NCBI RefSeq assembly: GCF_013002705.1
Contig: NZ_JABEND010000003.1
Span: forward strand, 496,001-560,000
Source of the DNA: Nakamurella aerolata
GTDB lineage: Bacteria > Actinomycetota > Actinomycetes > Mycobacteriales > Nakamurellaceae
Length of the DNA: 64,000 bases
Direction of reading: 5' to 3'
The translations under genes and the position numbers were made by a program. Positions within the stretch are counted from its first letter, which is position 1; each line of letters starts with the position of its first letter. Under the pieces are notes generated by a model. The model saw only the letters and a list, made by a program, of their open reading frames with translations, did no database searches and had not been told where the DNA came from. Positions 8,835 to 16,496 of the stretch are shown here, piece by piece.

Positions 8835-9929
8835 GTGTCCATGCCCCGCCGCTCCAGCGCCACCCGCTCCGCAACCACCAGACGGTCAGCGCTGGTGGTG
8901 CTCGTCATGGTCGTCCTTGCGTCCCTGCTGGGCACGCCGACCGCCGCGGCCGAGCGGCCGGTGACATCAGTGCCCGGCCCGGCTCAGCGACCGCCCGCGG
9001 TGGTCTTCGACAGCGACATGGACTTCGACGACGCATCGACGCTGGCCCTGCTGTGCAATCTCGATCTGCAGGGACGCCTTGACCTGCGCGCCGTCACCAT
9101 CACCGGCAACGGCATGGGTCTCCCGGGCCGCGCCGAGGTGCACGCCGCCACCATCCTGCGCCGCTGCGGCCTTCCCACGGTGCCGATCGGTACCGCGAAC
9201 CCGGCACCGAGCCCAGGCGGCAACACTGTTTCCCCCGACAGCCGCGTGCGTTTCGAGCGGGTCTTGACCGATGCCCTCGGTGACGCCGCGGCAACCTCCG
9301 GGCCGTTGCCCGCGGCCGACCAGTTGGTCCGCCAGGTCGTCGCCGAGAGCCGCGGGAGAGTGACCATTCTGGCGACCGGCCCGCTGACCACCCCGGCCAG
9401 GCTGCTCACCGACCCGCGCATCCGCGCCCGGATCGACCGGGTCGTTGCGATGGGTGGCGCCTTTGACGTGCCAGTCAACATCTTCGGCCCGAGGGCGGCC
9501 GGCTTCGACAAGAGCCAGGAGGTCAACATCTGGCTCGACCCGCGCGCCGCCGCCACCGTGAATGCTGCCGCCCGACCCGGACAGCTGACGTTCATCCCGC
9601 TGGACGCCACCGACAGCGTGCCGGTGAGTTCGGACCTCATCGAGCGGCTCCCCCGCACGCCGGCCGGGAACATCGTGCGCGACATCATGCAGCACCCGAG
9701 CATGCCGGCGATGATCGCCACCGGAGCGCTGTACTGGTGGGACCCGCTCGCCGCGCTCAGCCTTGTACAGCCCGAGCTGGTGCGGACCACCGCCGGCGCC
9801 GTTCACGTCACCGTTGCCGGGCCTGCGGCGGGTCGCACCAGCTGGGCCGCGAAGGGTCCGCGGCGTTCAGTGGCAAGCGGAGCCGACCGCGCAGCTTTCG
9901 AGCAAGCGTTCCTCGCCGCCCTGGCCTGA
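8835..9929 (+). CDS. Secreted nucleoside hydrolase
   Basis: A 364-residue protein of the inosine-uridine-preferring nucleoside hydrolase family, which cleaves ribonucleosides to base and ribose. An Arg-rich N-terminus and hydrophobic core (SALVVLVMVVLASLLG, then TPTAAA) form an export signal, so it probably acts outside the membrane. The calcium-binding N-terminal motif appears as FDSDMDFDD near residue 58, close to the canonical DTDxGxDD. The GTG at 8835 is chosen because AAGGA precedes it by seven bases. The 3' end overlaps by about 60 bp the convergent remnant of an MFS gene. Confidence 0.87.
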   Translation: MSMPRRSSATRSATTRRSALVVLVMVVLASLLGTPTAAAERPVTSVPGPAQRPPAVVFDSDMDFDDASTLALLCNLDLQGRLDLRAVTITGNGMGLPGRAEVHAATILRRCGLPTVPIGTANPAPSPGGNTVSPDSRVRFERVLTDALGDAAATSGPLPAADQLVRQVVAESRGRVTILATGPLTTPARLLTDPRIRARIDRVVAMGGAFDVPVNIFGPRAAGFDKSQEVNIWLDPRAAATVNAAARPGQLTFIPLDATDSVPVSSDLIERLPRTPAGNIVRDIMQHPSMPAMIATGALYWWDPLAALSLVQPELVRTTAGAVHVTVAGPAAGRTSWAAKGPRRSVASGADRAAFEQAFLAALA

Positions 9930-10319
9930 GCCGGGGTCGGCGCCCCGGCGCGCGCTCCGGATCGCCAGCAGCAGCACCAGCAGGCCGGCAGCGGGCAGCA
10001 CGGCGCCGAGCGCGATCGGCGAGCGATAGCCCCATCCGATACCGATGCCGACCCCGCCGAGCCACGCACCGACGGCATTGCCGACGTTGAACGCGGCGAT
10101 GTTCGCCCCGGACACCAGCGTCGGCGCCTGCCCGGCGAACTGCATGATGCGCATCTGCAGCCCTGGCACCGTCGCAAAGGCGAAGAAGCCCATCGCGATC
10201 AGCCAGATCAGCGCCAACACCTTGATGTGCGCGGTCAGCGCGAAGAGCACCATCACCACGGCAAGGGCGAGCAGCGCCGTCACCACCGTCCGGTCCGGGT
10301 TGCGGTCGGCGCCGCGGCC
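9867..10319 (-). pseudogene. C-terminal remnant of an MFS drug exporter
   Basis: Reading leftward from about 10319 (GRGADRNPDRTVV), the frame gives the last third of a DHA1-type MFS permease: roughly four membrane segments, including a helix pair linked by FATVPGLQMRIMQFA and the stretch GANIAAFNVGNAVGAW. The family is about 400 residues; only about 150 remain and the N-terminal two thirds are missing. An internal GTG at 10286 could start a 139-residue product, but it would not be a complete transporter. The upstream side is joined directly to a MarR remnant on the other strand. Confidence 0.8.
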
Positions 10320-10529
10320 CGGCTGGAGGATCGCGGACTGCTGCGTCGCTACCTGTGCCCGGACGACCGCAGGGGCATCTACACCGAGGTCACCCCGGCC
10401 GGCTGCGAGCTACTCGCCAAGGCCCGCCCCGATCACGATCGAGTGCTGGCCGACGCGCTGGACGCGGCCGCCGAGGTGCCGGAACTGGCCGATCTGGCCG
10501 GCCGGCTGGACGCTCCCCTCGCCCGCTGA
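10317..10529 (+). pseudogene. C-terminal remnant of a MarR-family regulator
   Basis: About 70 codons beginning ARLEDRGLLRRYLCPDDRRG give the wing of the MarR winged helix (the DDRRG signature) and the C-terminal dimerisation helices down to the stop at 10529. The N-terminal dimerisation and recognition helices are absent, as is any start codon at the right place. MarR regulators are often divergent from the MFS exporter they repress. Here both genes have lost their 5' halves and are fused back to back near 10317-10322. Confidence 0.8.
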
Positions 10530-10602
10530 GCATCCCTGGGCAGCAGCTCGGTCGGCGCAAACCCGTTGCGCGGGCTTGGGTGTGCGCTCTACGGTGAGGC
10601 CC

Positions 10603-10653
10603 ATGAGATCACGGTCCATCACCACGACGACGCCCGATCCGGGCGCCGTCTGA
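10603..10653 (+). CDS. Threonine-rich leader peptide
   Basis: A 16-codon frame, MRSRSITTTTPDPGAV, starts with ATG 10603 after GTGAGG and ends at TGA 10651. Four consecutive Thr codons (ACC ACG ACG ACG, 10621-10632) precede the threonyl-tRNA synthetase-like gene by about 115 bp. A run of codons for the amino acid of the downstream synthetase is the hallmark of ribosome-mediated attenuation. The peptide itself probably has no function beyond sensing charged tRNA-Thr. Confidence 0.85.
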   Translation: MRSRSITTTTPDPGAV

Positions 10654-10705
10654 CCTGCCACCTTCTCTCCCCCCCGACGGCTCCGGGAACACCGGATGTC
10701 CGTCG
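10626..10705 (+). promoter_or_regulatory. Predicted threonine transcription attenuator
   Basis: Three competing helices can be drawn. Segment 1 (10626-10636, containing two of the Thr codons) pairs with segment 2 (10640-10650): ten pairs with one mismatch and a 3-nt loop. Segment 2 (GCCGTC, 10645-10650) can instead pair with segment 3 (GACGGC, 10676-10681). Segment 3 can also pair with segment 4 (CGACGG 10675-10680 with CCGTCG 10700-10705), with an inner helix TCCGG/CCGGA around GAACA. A ribosome stalled on Thr codons would mask segment 1 and favour 2:3, preventing hairpin 3:4. There is no U-run after 3:4, which is common in actinobacteria, so termination itself is inferred. Confidence 0.7.
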
Positions 10706-10768
10706 GCGCTCTCGCTCCGGCTCGGCGGCCGGCCGTTCCCCCGCCGTCCCGACCGGAACGGAAGCACC

Positions 10769-12379
10769 ATGAAACCCTGTTCACCGCAATCCCCGGCATC
10801 GAGCGCTCCCGCGCCGAACTCTGCTGCGCCGAACTCTTCTGCGCCGGACTCTTCTGCAGAGAGCTTGCCCGCGCCGGACTCAGCTGGCCCGGTCTCACCA
10901 GGGCCGGACGCACTTGGGCCGGACGCACTTGGGCCGGACGCATCTCGGCCTAGATCGGTTGCGCCGCAACCCGTTTCGGCACATGAGCTGGGGCGGTCCC
11001 TCGACCTGTTCGACACCGACGCCAGGGTGGGCCCCGGCCTTCCGCTGTGGCTGCCGGACGGCGCCATCGTCAGGGGCGAGCTGCAGCGGCTGGCCGACGA
11101 GGAAGCCGCCGCCAGCGGCGCGCAACAGGTGTACACCCCCGCACTGGCCAAGGCCGAACTGTTCGAGACCTCAGGGCATCTGGCCAAGTTCGGGCCAGAG
11201 ATGTACCCGCCGATGCAGGTCGGCGGCGAGCGATACCTGTTGCGCCCGGCCAATTGTCCGCACCATGCCATGGTGTTCGCGGCGCGTCCGCACAGCTATC
11301 GCGAGCTGCCGATCCGCTACCACGAGGTGGGCGCGATGTTCCGCAACGAACTGTCCGGAGTACTCGCCGGCCTCACCAGGGTCCGGCAGATCAACCTGGA
11401 CGACACCCACGTCTTCGCCCGGTTGGACCAGCTGGAGGACGAGGTGGTTGCCGGGCTGCAATCGGTCCGGCGGGTGCACGCGGCGTTGGGTTTCGACAAG
11501 TGCGAGTACCGATTGTCACTGCCCGCCAACGACTCTGAGATACTCGGCGAGCCGCAGCAGTGGCGTCGAGCCGGTGCGGCGCTGGCCACCGCGCTGGACC
11601 GGATCGGGGTGCCCTACCACCGGGCGGAGGGCGAGGCTGCCTTCTACGGCCCGAAGATCGACGTCCAGCTGATCCTCGATTCCGGGCCAGGGTCCAGCTC
11701 CGGTGCCGGAGCCGGTGCTGGCGCTGGTGCTGGTGCTGGTGCTGGCGCCGGAGCTTGTGTTGGTGTTGGTGGTGATGCTGATGCGGATGCGGATGCGGAT
11801 GCAGGCGCGGACACTGACATGGACGTCGACGACCGCGCATCCGACCCTGCCGAACGGCAGGCCAGGGTCACCGAGACCGTCGCCACCGTTCAGGTGGATT
11901 TTGTTCAACCGCAACGGTTTCGGCTCGGCTACGTGGGGCCGGACGGCACCGAACACCGGCCGGTGATGGTGCACCGCGGCGTGGTCGGCTCGATGGAGCG
12001 GGTGCTCGCGCTGCTGCTGCAGGTGCACTCCGGACGGCTCCCGTTCTGGCTGAACCCGCACCAGCTGGTGGTGCTGCCGGTCGCCGGGAGCGGCGCTTCC
12101 GGCGACGAAGCGGGGCGCGCCGCGGCCCAGCTGGCCGATCGATGCGCGCCGGCGCGAGCGGACGTCGTCATCGACGGCTCGCTCGGGCACCGGATCCGCG
12201 CGGCCCGGGAGCGACGTGCCGGGCTGATCGCCGTCATCGGCCCGCGCGAAGCGGCCGACGGCACCGTCGACGTGCTCGACCCGAGCGACGGGCAGCGCCG
12301 GACCGTCGCGGCGGCGGCGCTGGCCGCGGTACTACGCCGCGCCATCGCCGAGCGGCGGCCACCGCGGTGGGAACAGTGA
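10769..12379 (+). CDS. Threonyl-tRNA synthetase-like protein lacking TGS and editing domains
   Basis: A 536-residue class II synthetase of the ThrRS type. Present are the catalytic core (LFDTDARVGPGLPLWLPDGA onward, from about residue 75) and the anticodon-binding domain (PHQLVVLPV onward, from about 430). All three zinc ligands of ThrRS have counterparts: Cys in RPANCPHH (about 161), His in DDTHVF (about 214) and His in VMVHRG (about 400). Motif 2 (MFRNELSG) and motif 3 (GSMER) are intact, so it may be active. The usual TGS and editing domains are replaced by about 70 residues of short Pro/Ser/Ala repeats (PDALG units). A Gly/Ala then Asp/Ala insertion of about 45 residues sits between FYGPKID (about 292) and TVQVDF. 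ATG 10769 follows GGAACGGAAG. It is probably a threonine-starvation-induced paralogue. Confidence 0.87.
   Translation: MKPCSPQSPASSAPAPNSAAPNSSAPDSSAESLPAPDSAGPVSPGPDALGPDALGPDASRPRSVAPQPVSAHELGRSLDLFDTDARVGPGLPLWLPDGAIVRGELQRLADEEAAASGAQQVYTPALAKAELFETSGHLAKFGPEMYPPMQVGGERYLLRPANCPHHAMVFAARPHSYRELPIRYHEVGAMFRNELSGVLAGLTRVRQINLDDTHVFARLDQLEDEVVAGLQSVRRVHAALGFDKCEYRLSLPANDSEILGEPQQWRRAGAALATALDRIGVPYHRAEGEAAFYGPKIDVQLILDSGPGSSSGAGAGAGAGAGAGAGAGACVGVGGDADADADADAGADTDMDVDDRASDPAERQARVTETVATVQVDFVQPQRFRLGYVGPDGTEHRPVMVHRGVVGSMERVLALLLQVHSGRLPFWLNPHQLVVLPVAGSGASGDEAGRAAAQLADRCAPARADVVIDGSLGHRIRAARERRAGLIAVIGPREAADGTVDVLDPSDGQRRTVAAAALAAVLRRAIAERRPPRWEQ
10901..10945 (+). repeat. 15-bp in-frame minisatellite in the ThrRS-like gene
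   Basis: Three head-to-tail copies of GGGCCGGACGCACTT start at 10901, 10916 and 10931, the last one degenerate. They encode repeated PDALG in the N-terminal extension of the synthetase. Confidence 0.9.
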
Positions 12380-12506
12380 GCATCGGGCCCCGCAGCTGCG
12401 AGCACAGCGAGACCGGCACCCTGCGAGCCCAGCGGGCCCGCACCTCTGCGAGGCAGGCGCACCCGATAAGCACAGATGTGGCGCCGACGCCGTGCCCGGG
12501 TTCGCG

Positions 12507-12832
12507 GTGGAAAAGATCGGCAGCTCGAATCGCGTTTGCCCAGGTCGCGTTCTGCGGGATCGGATCGAGACGCAACTTTTGCTCGCCGTCCTGCCGCCGC
12601 CGTTCTCATCGTAGCCCAGTGGTTCCCCAGTGGACACGCGACCGAGCCGTGCTCGCGGCCGCGGTCGCGGCGACGCTGATTCGTGGCTCGGCGCCGCGGA
12701 CCCACTCAGGCGTCCCAGTCGCGCGCCACCTCGGGGCCACTTCGCTACGCCGCAGCGGCAAAATAGGTGTCTCGATCCACATTTCTCGGACCCCACCTGG
12801 GCAAACGTCATTCGAGACGCCGTTTTTGCCAC
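12507..12832. repeat. Diverged inverted pair of a ~76-bp element
   Basis: The reverse complement of 12507-12582 aligns with 12757-12832. Shared blocks in the same order are CAAAA, GTCTCGATCC, ACCTGGGCAAACG, ATTCGAG and GCCG, with similar spacing. Each copy also contains GTCTCGA and TCGAG near opposite ends and could fold by itself. The pair occupies most of the 540-bp spacer between the ThrRS-like gene and the MFS gene, where no gene was found. A REP- or MITE-like non-coding element is the likeliest reading. Confidence 0.65.
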
Positions 12833-12882
12833 TCCCGGCGTCCGGTGTCAGGCTGCCGTCCCACGCGCCACCCACTCCGGGG

Positions 12883-12917
12883 TTGACAATTCGCCACCTA
12901 ATCTAAGAGTCTTTAGA
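12883..12917 (+). promoter_or_regulatory. Promoter/operator region of the MFS-ArsR operon
   Basis: A TTGACA box at 12883-12888 is followed by an A/T-rich stretch with the near-palindrome CTAAGAGTCTTTAG (12903-12916) just before ATG 12920. No Shine-Dalgarno sequence precedes the ATG, so a leaderless or very short-leader transcript is likely. The dyad could be the operator of the ArsR-type regulator encoded second in the operon. The spacing of the -10 box is ambiguous. Confidence 0.45.
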
Positions 12918-12919
12918 AC

Positions 12920-14518
12920 ATGAGCACCACGCCGCCGGACGGATCGCCGCCGGACAACGCCGGCTCCAACGGCACCGCACCCGATAACCCGCCGCCCAAC
13001 AGCACAGCACCCGAAAACGCCGGCTCCAACAGCACAGCGCCCAACAGGACCGCGTCCCCAAACGCGGCACCCCAGAGCGCCGGTGCACAGCACAAGCCCG
13101 GTAGCTGGGGCGAGTTGTTCTCGGCGCCATACCGGCTGGCGGTGATCGTGCTGGCCGGCGGGGTGCTGCTGTACGCCATGAACGTGTACCTCACCGCCGC
13201 GCTGTTGCCGAGCGCGGTGGCCGACCTCGGTGATCAACAGCTGTACGCGTGGGTGTTGACGGTCTTCCTGCTGGCGTCGGTGATCGCGTCGCTGTTCGTC
13301 AGCCGGCTGATCGCCGACGTCGGACCACGCACCGCCTATCTGATCGGTTTCGGATTGTTCGGGCTCGGCTCGCTGATCTCCGCCGTGGCCCCGACCATGC
13401 CGATCATGTTGGGTGGCCGCGCCATTCAGGGCCTGGGCGGCGGGCTGTTGGCCGGCCTCGGGTTCGCGGTGATCCGCCGGGCGGTGCCGGAGCATCTGAT
13501 CACCCGCAGCCTCGGAGTGTCGTCGGCGATGTGGGGCGTCGGCAACCTGGTCGGCCCGTCGATCGGTGGCCTGTTCGCACAACTCGGCTGGTGGCGCTGG
13601 GCCATGGCACTGCTGGTGCTGCTGGCCATCGGCCTTGGCTGGATGGCGGCCAAGCGGATGCCGGGGCACCAGCGCGGCGAAAAGGGGCCGGCCATCCCCG
13701 GTCTCGCGCTGCTGCTGGTGTCCGCAGCGGCCACCGCGATCAGCATCGCCGGCGTCATCGACGGCGTCTGGGTCGGGATCTTGTTGGCCGCCGGAGTGCT
13801 GATGCTGGTGGCTTTCGTGCTGCGCGAACGCACCGCCACCGTGCGAGTGTTGCCCGGAATCACCTATCAGCGCGGCAATCCGCTGAAATGGGTGTACCTG
13901 AGCCTGGCGATCCTGGCGGTGGTCTCGACCTCGGAGGGCTTCATTCCGCTGTTCGGACAGGAGCTCGGTGGTCTCGGGCCGCTGCTGGCCGGCTTCCTCG
14001 GTGCCGCGCTCTCCTGGGGCTGGACGATCGGCGCGCTCGGCACCAGCGGTCTGATCACCGAACGGGCTCAGGGCCGCGCCCGGCTCATCGGTCCGATCGT
14101 GCTCGGGCTCGGCATCGCGGGCTATGCGGCGCTGCAACTGCACGATCCGTCGTGGTGGGTGATCGGTGGCTGGGCGCTGGCGTTGGTGGTGGCCGGGTGC
14201 GGTATCGGTGTCGCCTTCCAGCAGGGCGCGGCGTCGGCCATCAAGGCGACCGACGACGCCGCGGAGGCCACCAGAGCCGCAACCGGAGTCAGCACCGTCC
14301 AGCTGATGTCGAATGCGCTCGGCACCGCCGTCGCCGGGGTGCTGGTCGCCCGTGGCGGTGACGATGTGCTCGCCTCCGCGCGGCTGCTGCTCTGGCCGTT
14401 CGCGGCGCTGGCATTGGCCGGCGCGCTCACCGCATGGGCCGCCAACCGCAGCATCGCCAAGCTCACCGGCAGCAAGCGGCACCCGGCGGAGCCGGCGTTG
14501 GCAGGTGACCGGGCATGA
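12920..14518 (+). CDS. MFS efflux transporter
   Basis: A 532-residue major facilitator protein. About 60 residues of Pro/Asn/Ser-rich, low-complexity N-terminus (PPDNAGSNGTAPDN and similar) precede the membrane domain that begins at about YRLAVIVLAGGVLLYAMNVY. Around fourteen hydrophobic segments fit a DHA2-like exporter, with the conserved GGRAIQGLGGGLLAGLGFAV in segment 4-5. The substrate is unknown. The stop overlaps the start of the ArsR-rhodanese gene by four bases (ATGA), so the two are translationally coupled and the regulator probably responds to the exporter's substrate. Confidence 0.88.
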   Translation: MSTTPPDGSPPDNAGSNGTAPDNPPPNSTAPENAGSNSTAPNRTASPNAAPQSAGAQHKPGSWGELFSAPYRLAVIVLAGGVLLYAMNVYLTAALLPSAVADLGDQQLYAWVLTVFLLASVIASLFVSRLIADVGPRTAYLIGFGLFGLGSLISAVAPTMPIMLGGRAIQGLGGGLLAGLGFAVIRRAVPEHLITRSLGVSSAMWGVGNLVGPSIGGLFAQLGWWRWAMALLVLLAIGLGWMAAKRMPGHQRGEKGPAIPGLALLLVSAAATAISIAGVIDGVWVGILLAAGVLMLVAFVLRERTATVRVLPGITYQRGNPLKWVYLSLAILAVVSTSEGFIPLFGQELGGLGPLLAGFLGAALSWGWTIGALGTSGLITERAQGRARLIGPIVLGLGIAGYAALQLHDPSWWVIGGWALALVVAGCGIGVAFQQGAASAIKATDDAAEATRAATGVSTVQLMSNALGTAVAGVLVARGGDDVLASARLLLWPFAALALAGALTAWAANRSIAKLTGSKRHPAEPALAGDRA

Positions 14519-15195
14519 CGGGCGCCGGCGGCAACGAGTTCGTGGAACAGCCCATCTACCAACAGCTCTCGCGCATCGCGAAGGCGATGTCCAACCCGGG
14601 CCGGCTGCGGCTGCTCGACCTGCTCGACACCACCGCCGAGCTCACCGTCGAGGAGCTGTCGGCAGCGTCCGGGATCGCGCTGAAGAACACGTCGGCGCAG
14701 CTGCAAGACCTGCGCGCCAACGGATTGGTGGTCGCCCGCCGCGACGGCGTGCGAATGTTCTACCGGTTGGCCGGCCCGGCGGTGTCGGAGTTTCTCGGCC
14801 GCTACCAACGGTTTGCGGCCGATTCACTGGCCGATCTGCGCGCCGAGATCCAGAGCTACCTCGGCGGTGCCGGGCAATGGGACCCGGTCGGTCCGGACGA
14901 GCTGGCGCGGCTGCGCGAGCAGGGCGTGCTGCTGGTGGACGTGCGCAGCGCCGACGACTACGCACACGGTCACATCCCGGGTGCGGTGTCGCTGCCACTG
15001 AGCGAGCTCACCGACCGGCTGACGGAGTTACCGGCCGACACCGAGGTGGTCGCCTACTGCCAGGGACCGTACTGCGTCGCGTCACCACGAGCGGCACAAA
15101 CGCTGGCCGACAACGGTTTTCGGGTGCGCACGCTGGACGGCGGCTACGCCGCCTGGGTCCGGCTGCACGGACGCACGGCGGCCGCCTGCGAGTAG
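14515..15195 (+). CDS. ArsR-type regulator fused to a rhodanese domain
   Basis: A 226-residue two-domain protein. The N-terminal ArsR winged helix (residues about 15-95: AKAMSNPGRLRLLDLL, then LTVEELSAASGIALKNTSAQ) is joined to a C-terminal rhodanese domain (about 120-226). The rhodanese active-site loop reads YCQGPYCVAS, with the catalytic Cys at about 182 and a second Cys four residues later. ArsR-rhodanese fusions are thought to couple transcription to sulfane sulfur or thiol chemistry. Together with the coupled MFS exporter this suggests a redox- or thiophile-responsive efflux unit. The exact signal is not readable. Confidence 0.9.
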   Translation: MTGAGGNEFVEQPIYQQLSRIAKAMSNPGRLRLLDLLDTTAELTVEELSAASGIALKNTSAQLQDLRANGLVVARRDGVRMFYRLAGPAVSEFLGRYQRFAADSLADLRAEIQSYLGGAGQWDPVGPDELARLREQGVLLVDVRSADDYAHGHIPGAVSLPLSELTDRLTELPADTEVVAYCQGPYCVASPRAAQTLADNGFRVRTLDGGYAAWVRLHGRTAAACE

Positions 15196-15220
15196 CTCGA
15201 TGACTCGCAGGCGGCCGCCG
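15176..15220. terminator. Bidirectional terminator overlapping a stop codon
   Basis: A perfect 18-bp inverted repeat (15176-15193 with 15203-15220) with a 9-nt loop contains the last codons and stop of the ArsR-rhodanese gene. It faces the convergent lipoprotein gene, whose stop lies 24 bp further on. Confidence 0.85.
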
Positions 15221-15243
15221 GTGCAGTAGCTGCGCTGGTCAGC

Positions 15244-15657
15244 TCAGCTGGTCCAGGTGATCGGCTTACCGTCGAAGTCGTCGTACGGGGTGTCGTTGGG
15301 CTCGTAGCTGACGCCGGTGACCTTCTCACCCTTGGGCGCGCCGTACAGCGCACAACCGGTGACCTTCTCACCGACGGTTCCCTTGGCCAGCTTGGTCTTC
15401 TCGCACTTGTCGAAGCCCGACATCAGAATGATGTCGGTGGCGGGATCCTTACCGACGAGGCCGTTGTAGAACTGCGAGTTGAACACCTCGAGGTTCTTCT
15501 GACTGGTCTTCTGCGACACCAACTCCATGGTCTGGGTCACGTAGAACAGGTCGTACTCCTTGGCATCGTCGCCCAGCTCGAGCGCCTTGACGTCGGCCGC
15601 GGACACCGGCTTGATCGAATCGACCGACACCTTGACCACTGCCTCATCGGTCTTCAC
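15244..15657 (-). CDS. C-terminal domain of a frameshifted lipoprotein
   Basis: 137 codons from GTG 15657 encode KTDEAVVKVSVDSIKPVSAA through to a Trp-Thr-Ser end. The pattern of strands and the pair of Cys residues (about 87 and 102) suggest an Ig-like DUF4352-type extracellular domain. This frame directly continues the domain begun at the end of the preceding lipoprotein frame (TLKLGEAATVPVGG) but is shifted at a run of seven G. Alone it lacks any export signal. It is either expressed by re-initiation at the overlapping GTGA, or is part of a single protein in strains with five or eight G. Confidence 0.7.
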   Translation of the reverse strand: MKTDEAVVKVSVDSIKPVSAADVKALELGDDAKEYDLFYVTQTMELVSQKTSQKNLEVFNSQFYNGLVGKDPATDIILMSGFDKCEKTKLAKGTVGEKVTGCALYGAPKGEKVTGVSYEPNDTPYDDFDGKPITWTS

Positions 15658-16118
15658 CCCCCCACCGGCACCGTGGCAGCCTCGCCCAACTTCAACGTGG
15701 TGCCCGGCGGGGTGAGACCGTCGGCCCCGCCCGCGTTTCCGGCCGGCGCGCTGGCGTCGGCGCCGCCCGCGCTACTGGCCTCGGCTGACGCCGGAGCGGA
15801 CGATTCCGATTCCGAGCTCGCCTCCGACGACATCGACTCGGATCCGGCTGCCGGTGCTGATTCCGAAGCCGATTCCGATGCTGATGCTGATGCTGAATCT
15901 GATCCCATGGCCGGACCGGACTCCGCTGCCGAATCAACAGCCGAGGCTGCCGCGCCGCCGGCGGCGGACTCGTTGTTTCCGGTGGACGTGCTGGTGGTCG
16001 TGGTGCCGGTGTTCGCCGACGAGCCCTGATCACTGTCGCTGCCGCAGGCGGCGGTACCGAGCGCAATCAGGGCGGCAGCCGCGGCCGCCACGGTGCGACG
16101 GACAAATCGGGTAGGCAT
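15654..16118 (-). CDS. Lipoprotein N-terminal part with Ser-rich linker
   Basis: 154 codons from ATG 16118. A signal peptide (FVRRTVAAAAAALIALGTAA) ends at a lipobox Cys (ALGTAAC), so the product is predicted to be anchored to the outer face of the membrane. A linker of about 100 residues rich in Ser, Ala, Glu and Gly follows. The last 20 residues begin a beta domain that is cut off by a TGA created at a G7 tract (plus-strand C7, 15657-15663). The stop overlaps the GTG of the downstream frame. Read together the two frames make one secreted lipoprotein of about 290 residues. Confidence 0.8.
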   Translation of the reverse strand: MPTRFVRRTVAAAAAALIALGTAACGSDSDQGSSANTGTTTTSTSTGNNESAAGGAAASAVDSAAESGPAMGSDSASASASESASESAPAAGSESMSSEASSESESSAPASAEASSAGGADASAPAGNAGGADGLTPPGTTLKLGEAATVPVGG

Positions 16119-16496
16119 GACGAGTGGTTCCTCTCGAGTTGCCGAGCGGGGTCGGGTCCGCTCGGGCGCCGGTGGTGGCGCGATGAGGGTGCAGTTCCGC
16201 GCGGTGCGGGCACCCGAAAACGATTGGCGCGTGGCACATTGCGCGTTGTACGGACGAACAACCGGCAGCCATCAATGGACGCGGCAGCCGGGGGCGGAAC
16301 CGCACGTCTGCGGTTCAGACCGAGAGCAGCCTGACTGGTATCGGCACCCACCGACGGCCAATCCGCCAGATCCGCCAACGCCCCGTGGCCCATCGATGCC
16401 CGATCGGCATCTTCCATTGACGTCCGATCGGTATCTGATGCACGCGGGCCGGTCCGGCACGTCCGCGGGCCGGGCCGGCACATCCGCGCGGCCGGG
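16119..16496. other. Lipoprotein upstream region with short direct repeats
   Basis: A 378-bp spacer between the lipoprotein (leftward) and the E2 stop. It contains two copies of GATCGGYATC near 16410-16435 and a repeated CGGGCCGGNCCGGCAC unit at 16446-16490. No gene was recognised, and the small plus-strand frame at 16093-16500 has no protein features. Confidence 0.45.

Noticed and set aside
12848-14482. 544-codon minus-strand frame over the MFS gene
   Set aside because: Antisense shadow of a long high-GC gene; Gln/His/Arg-rich with no domain.
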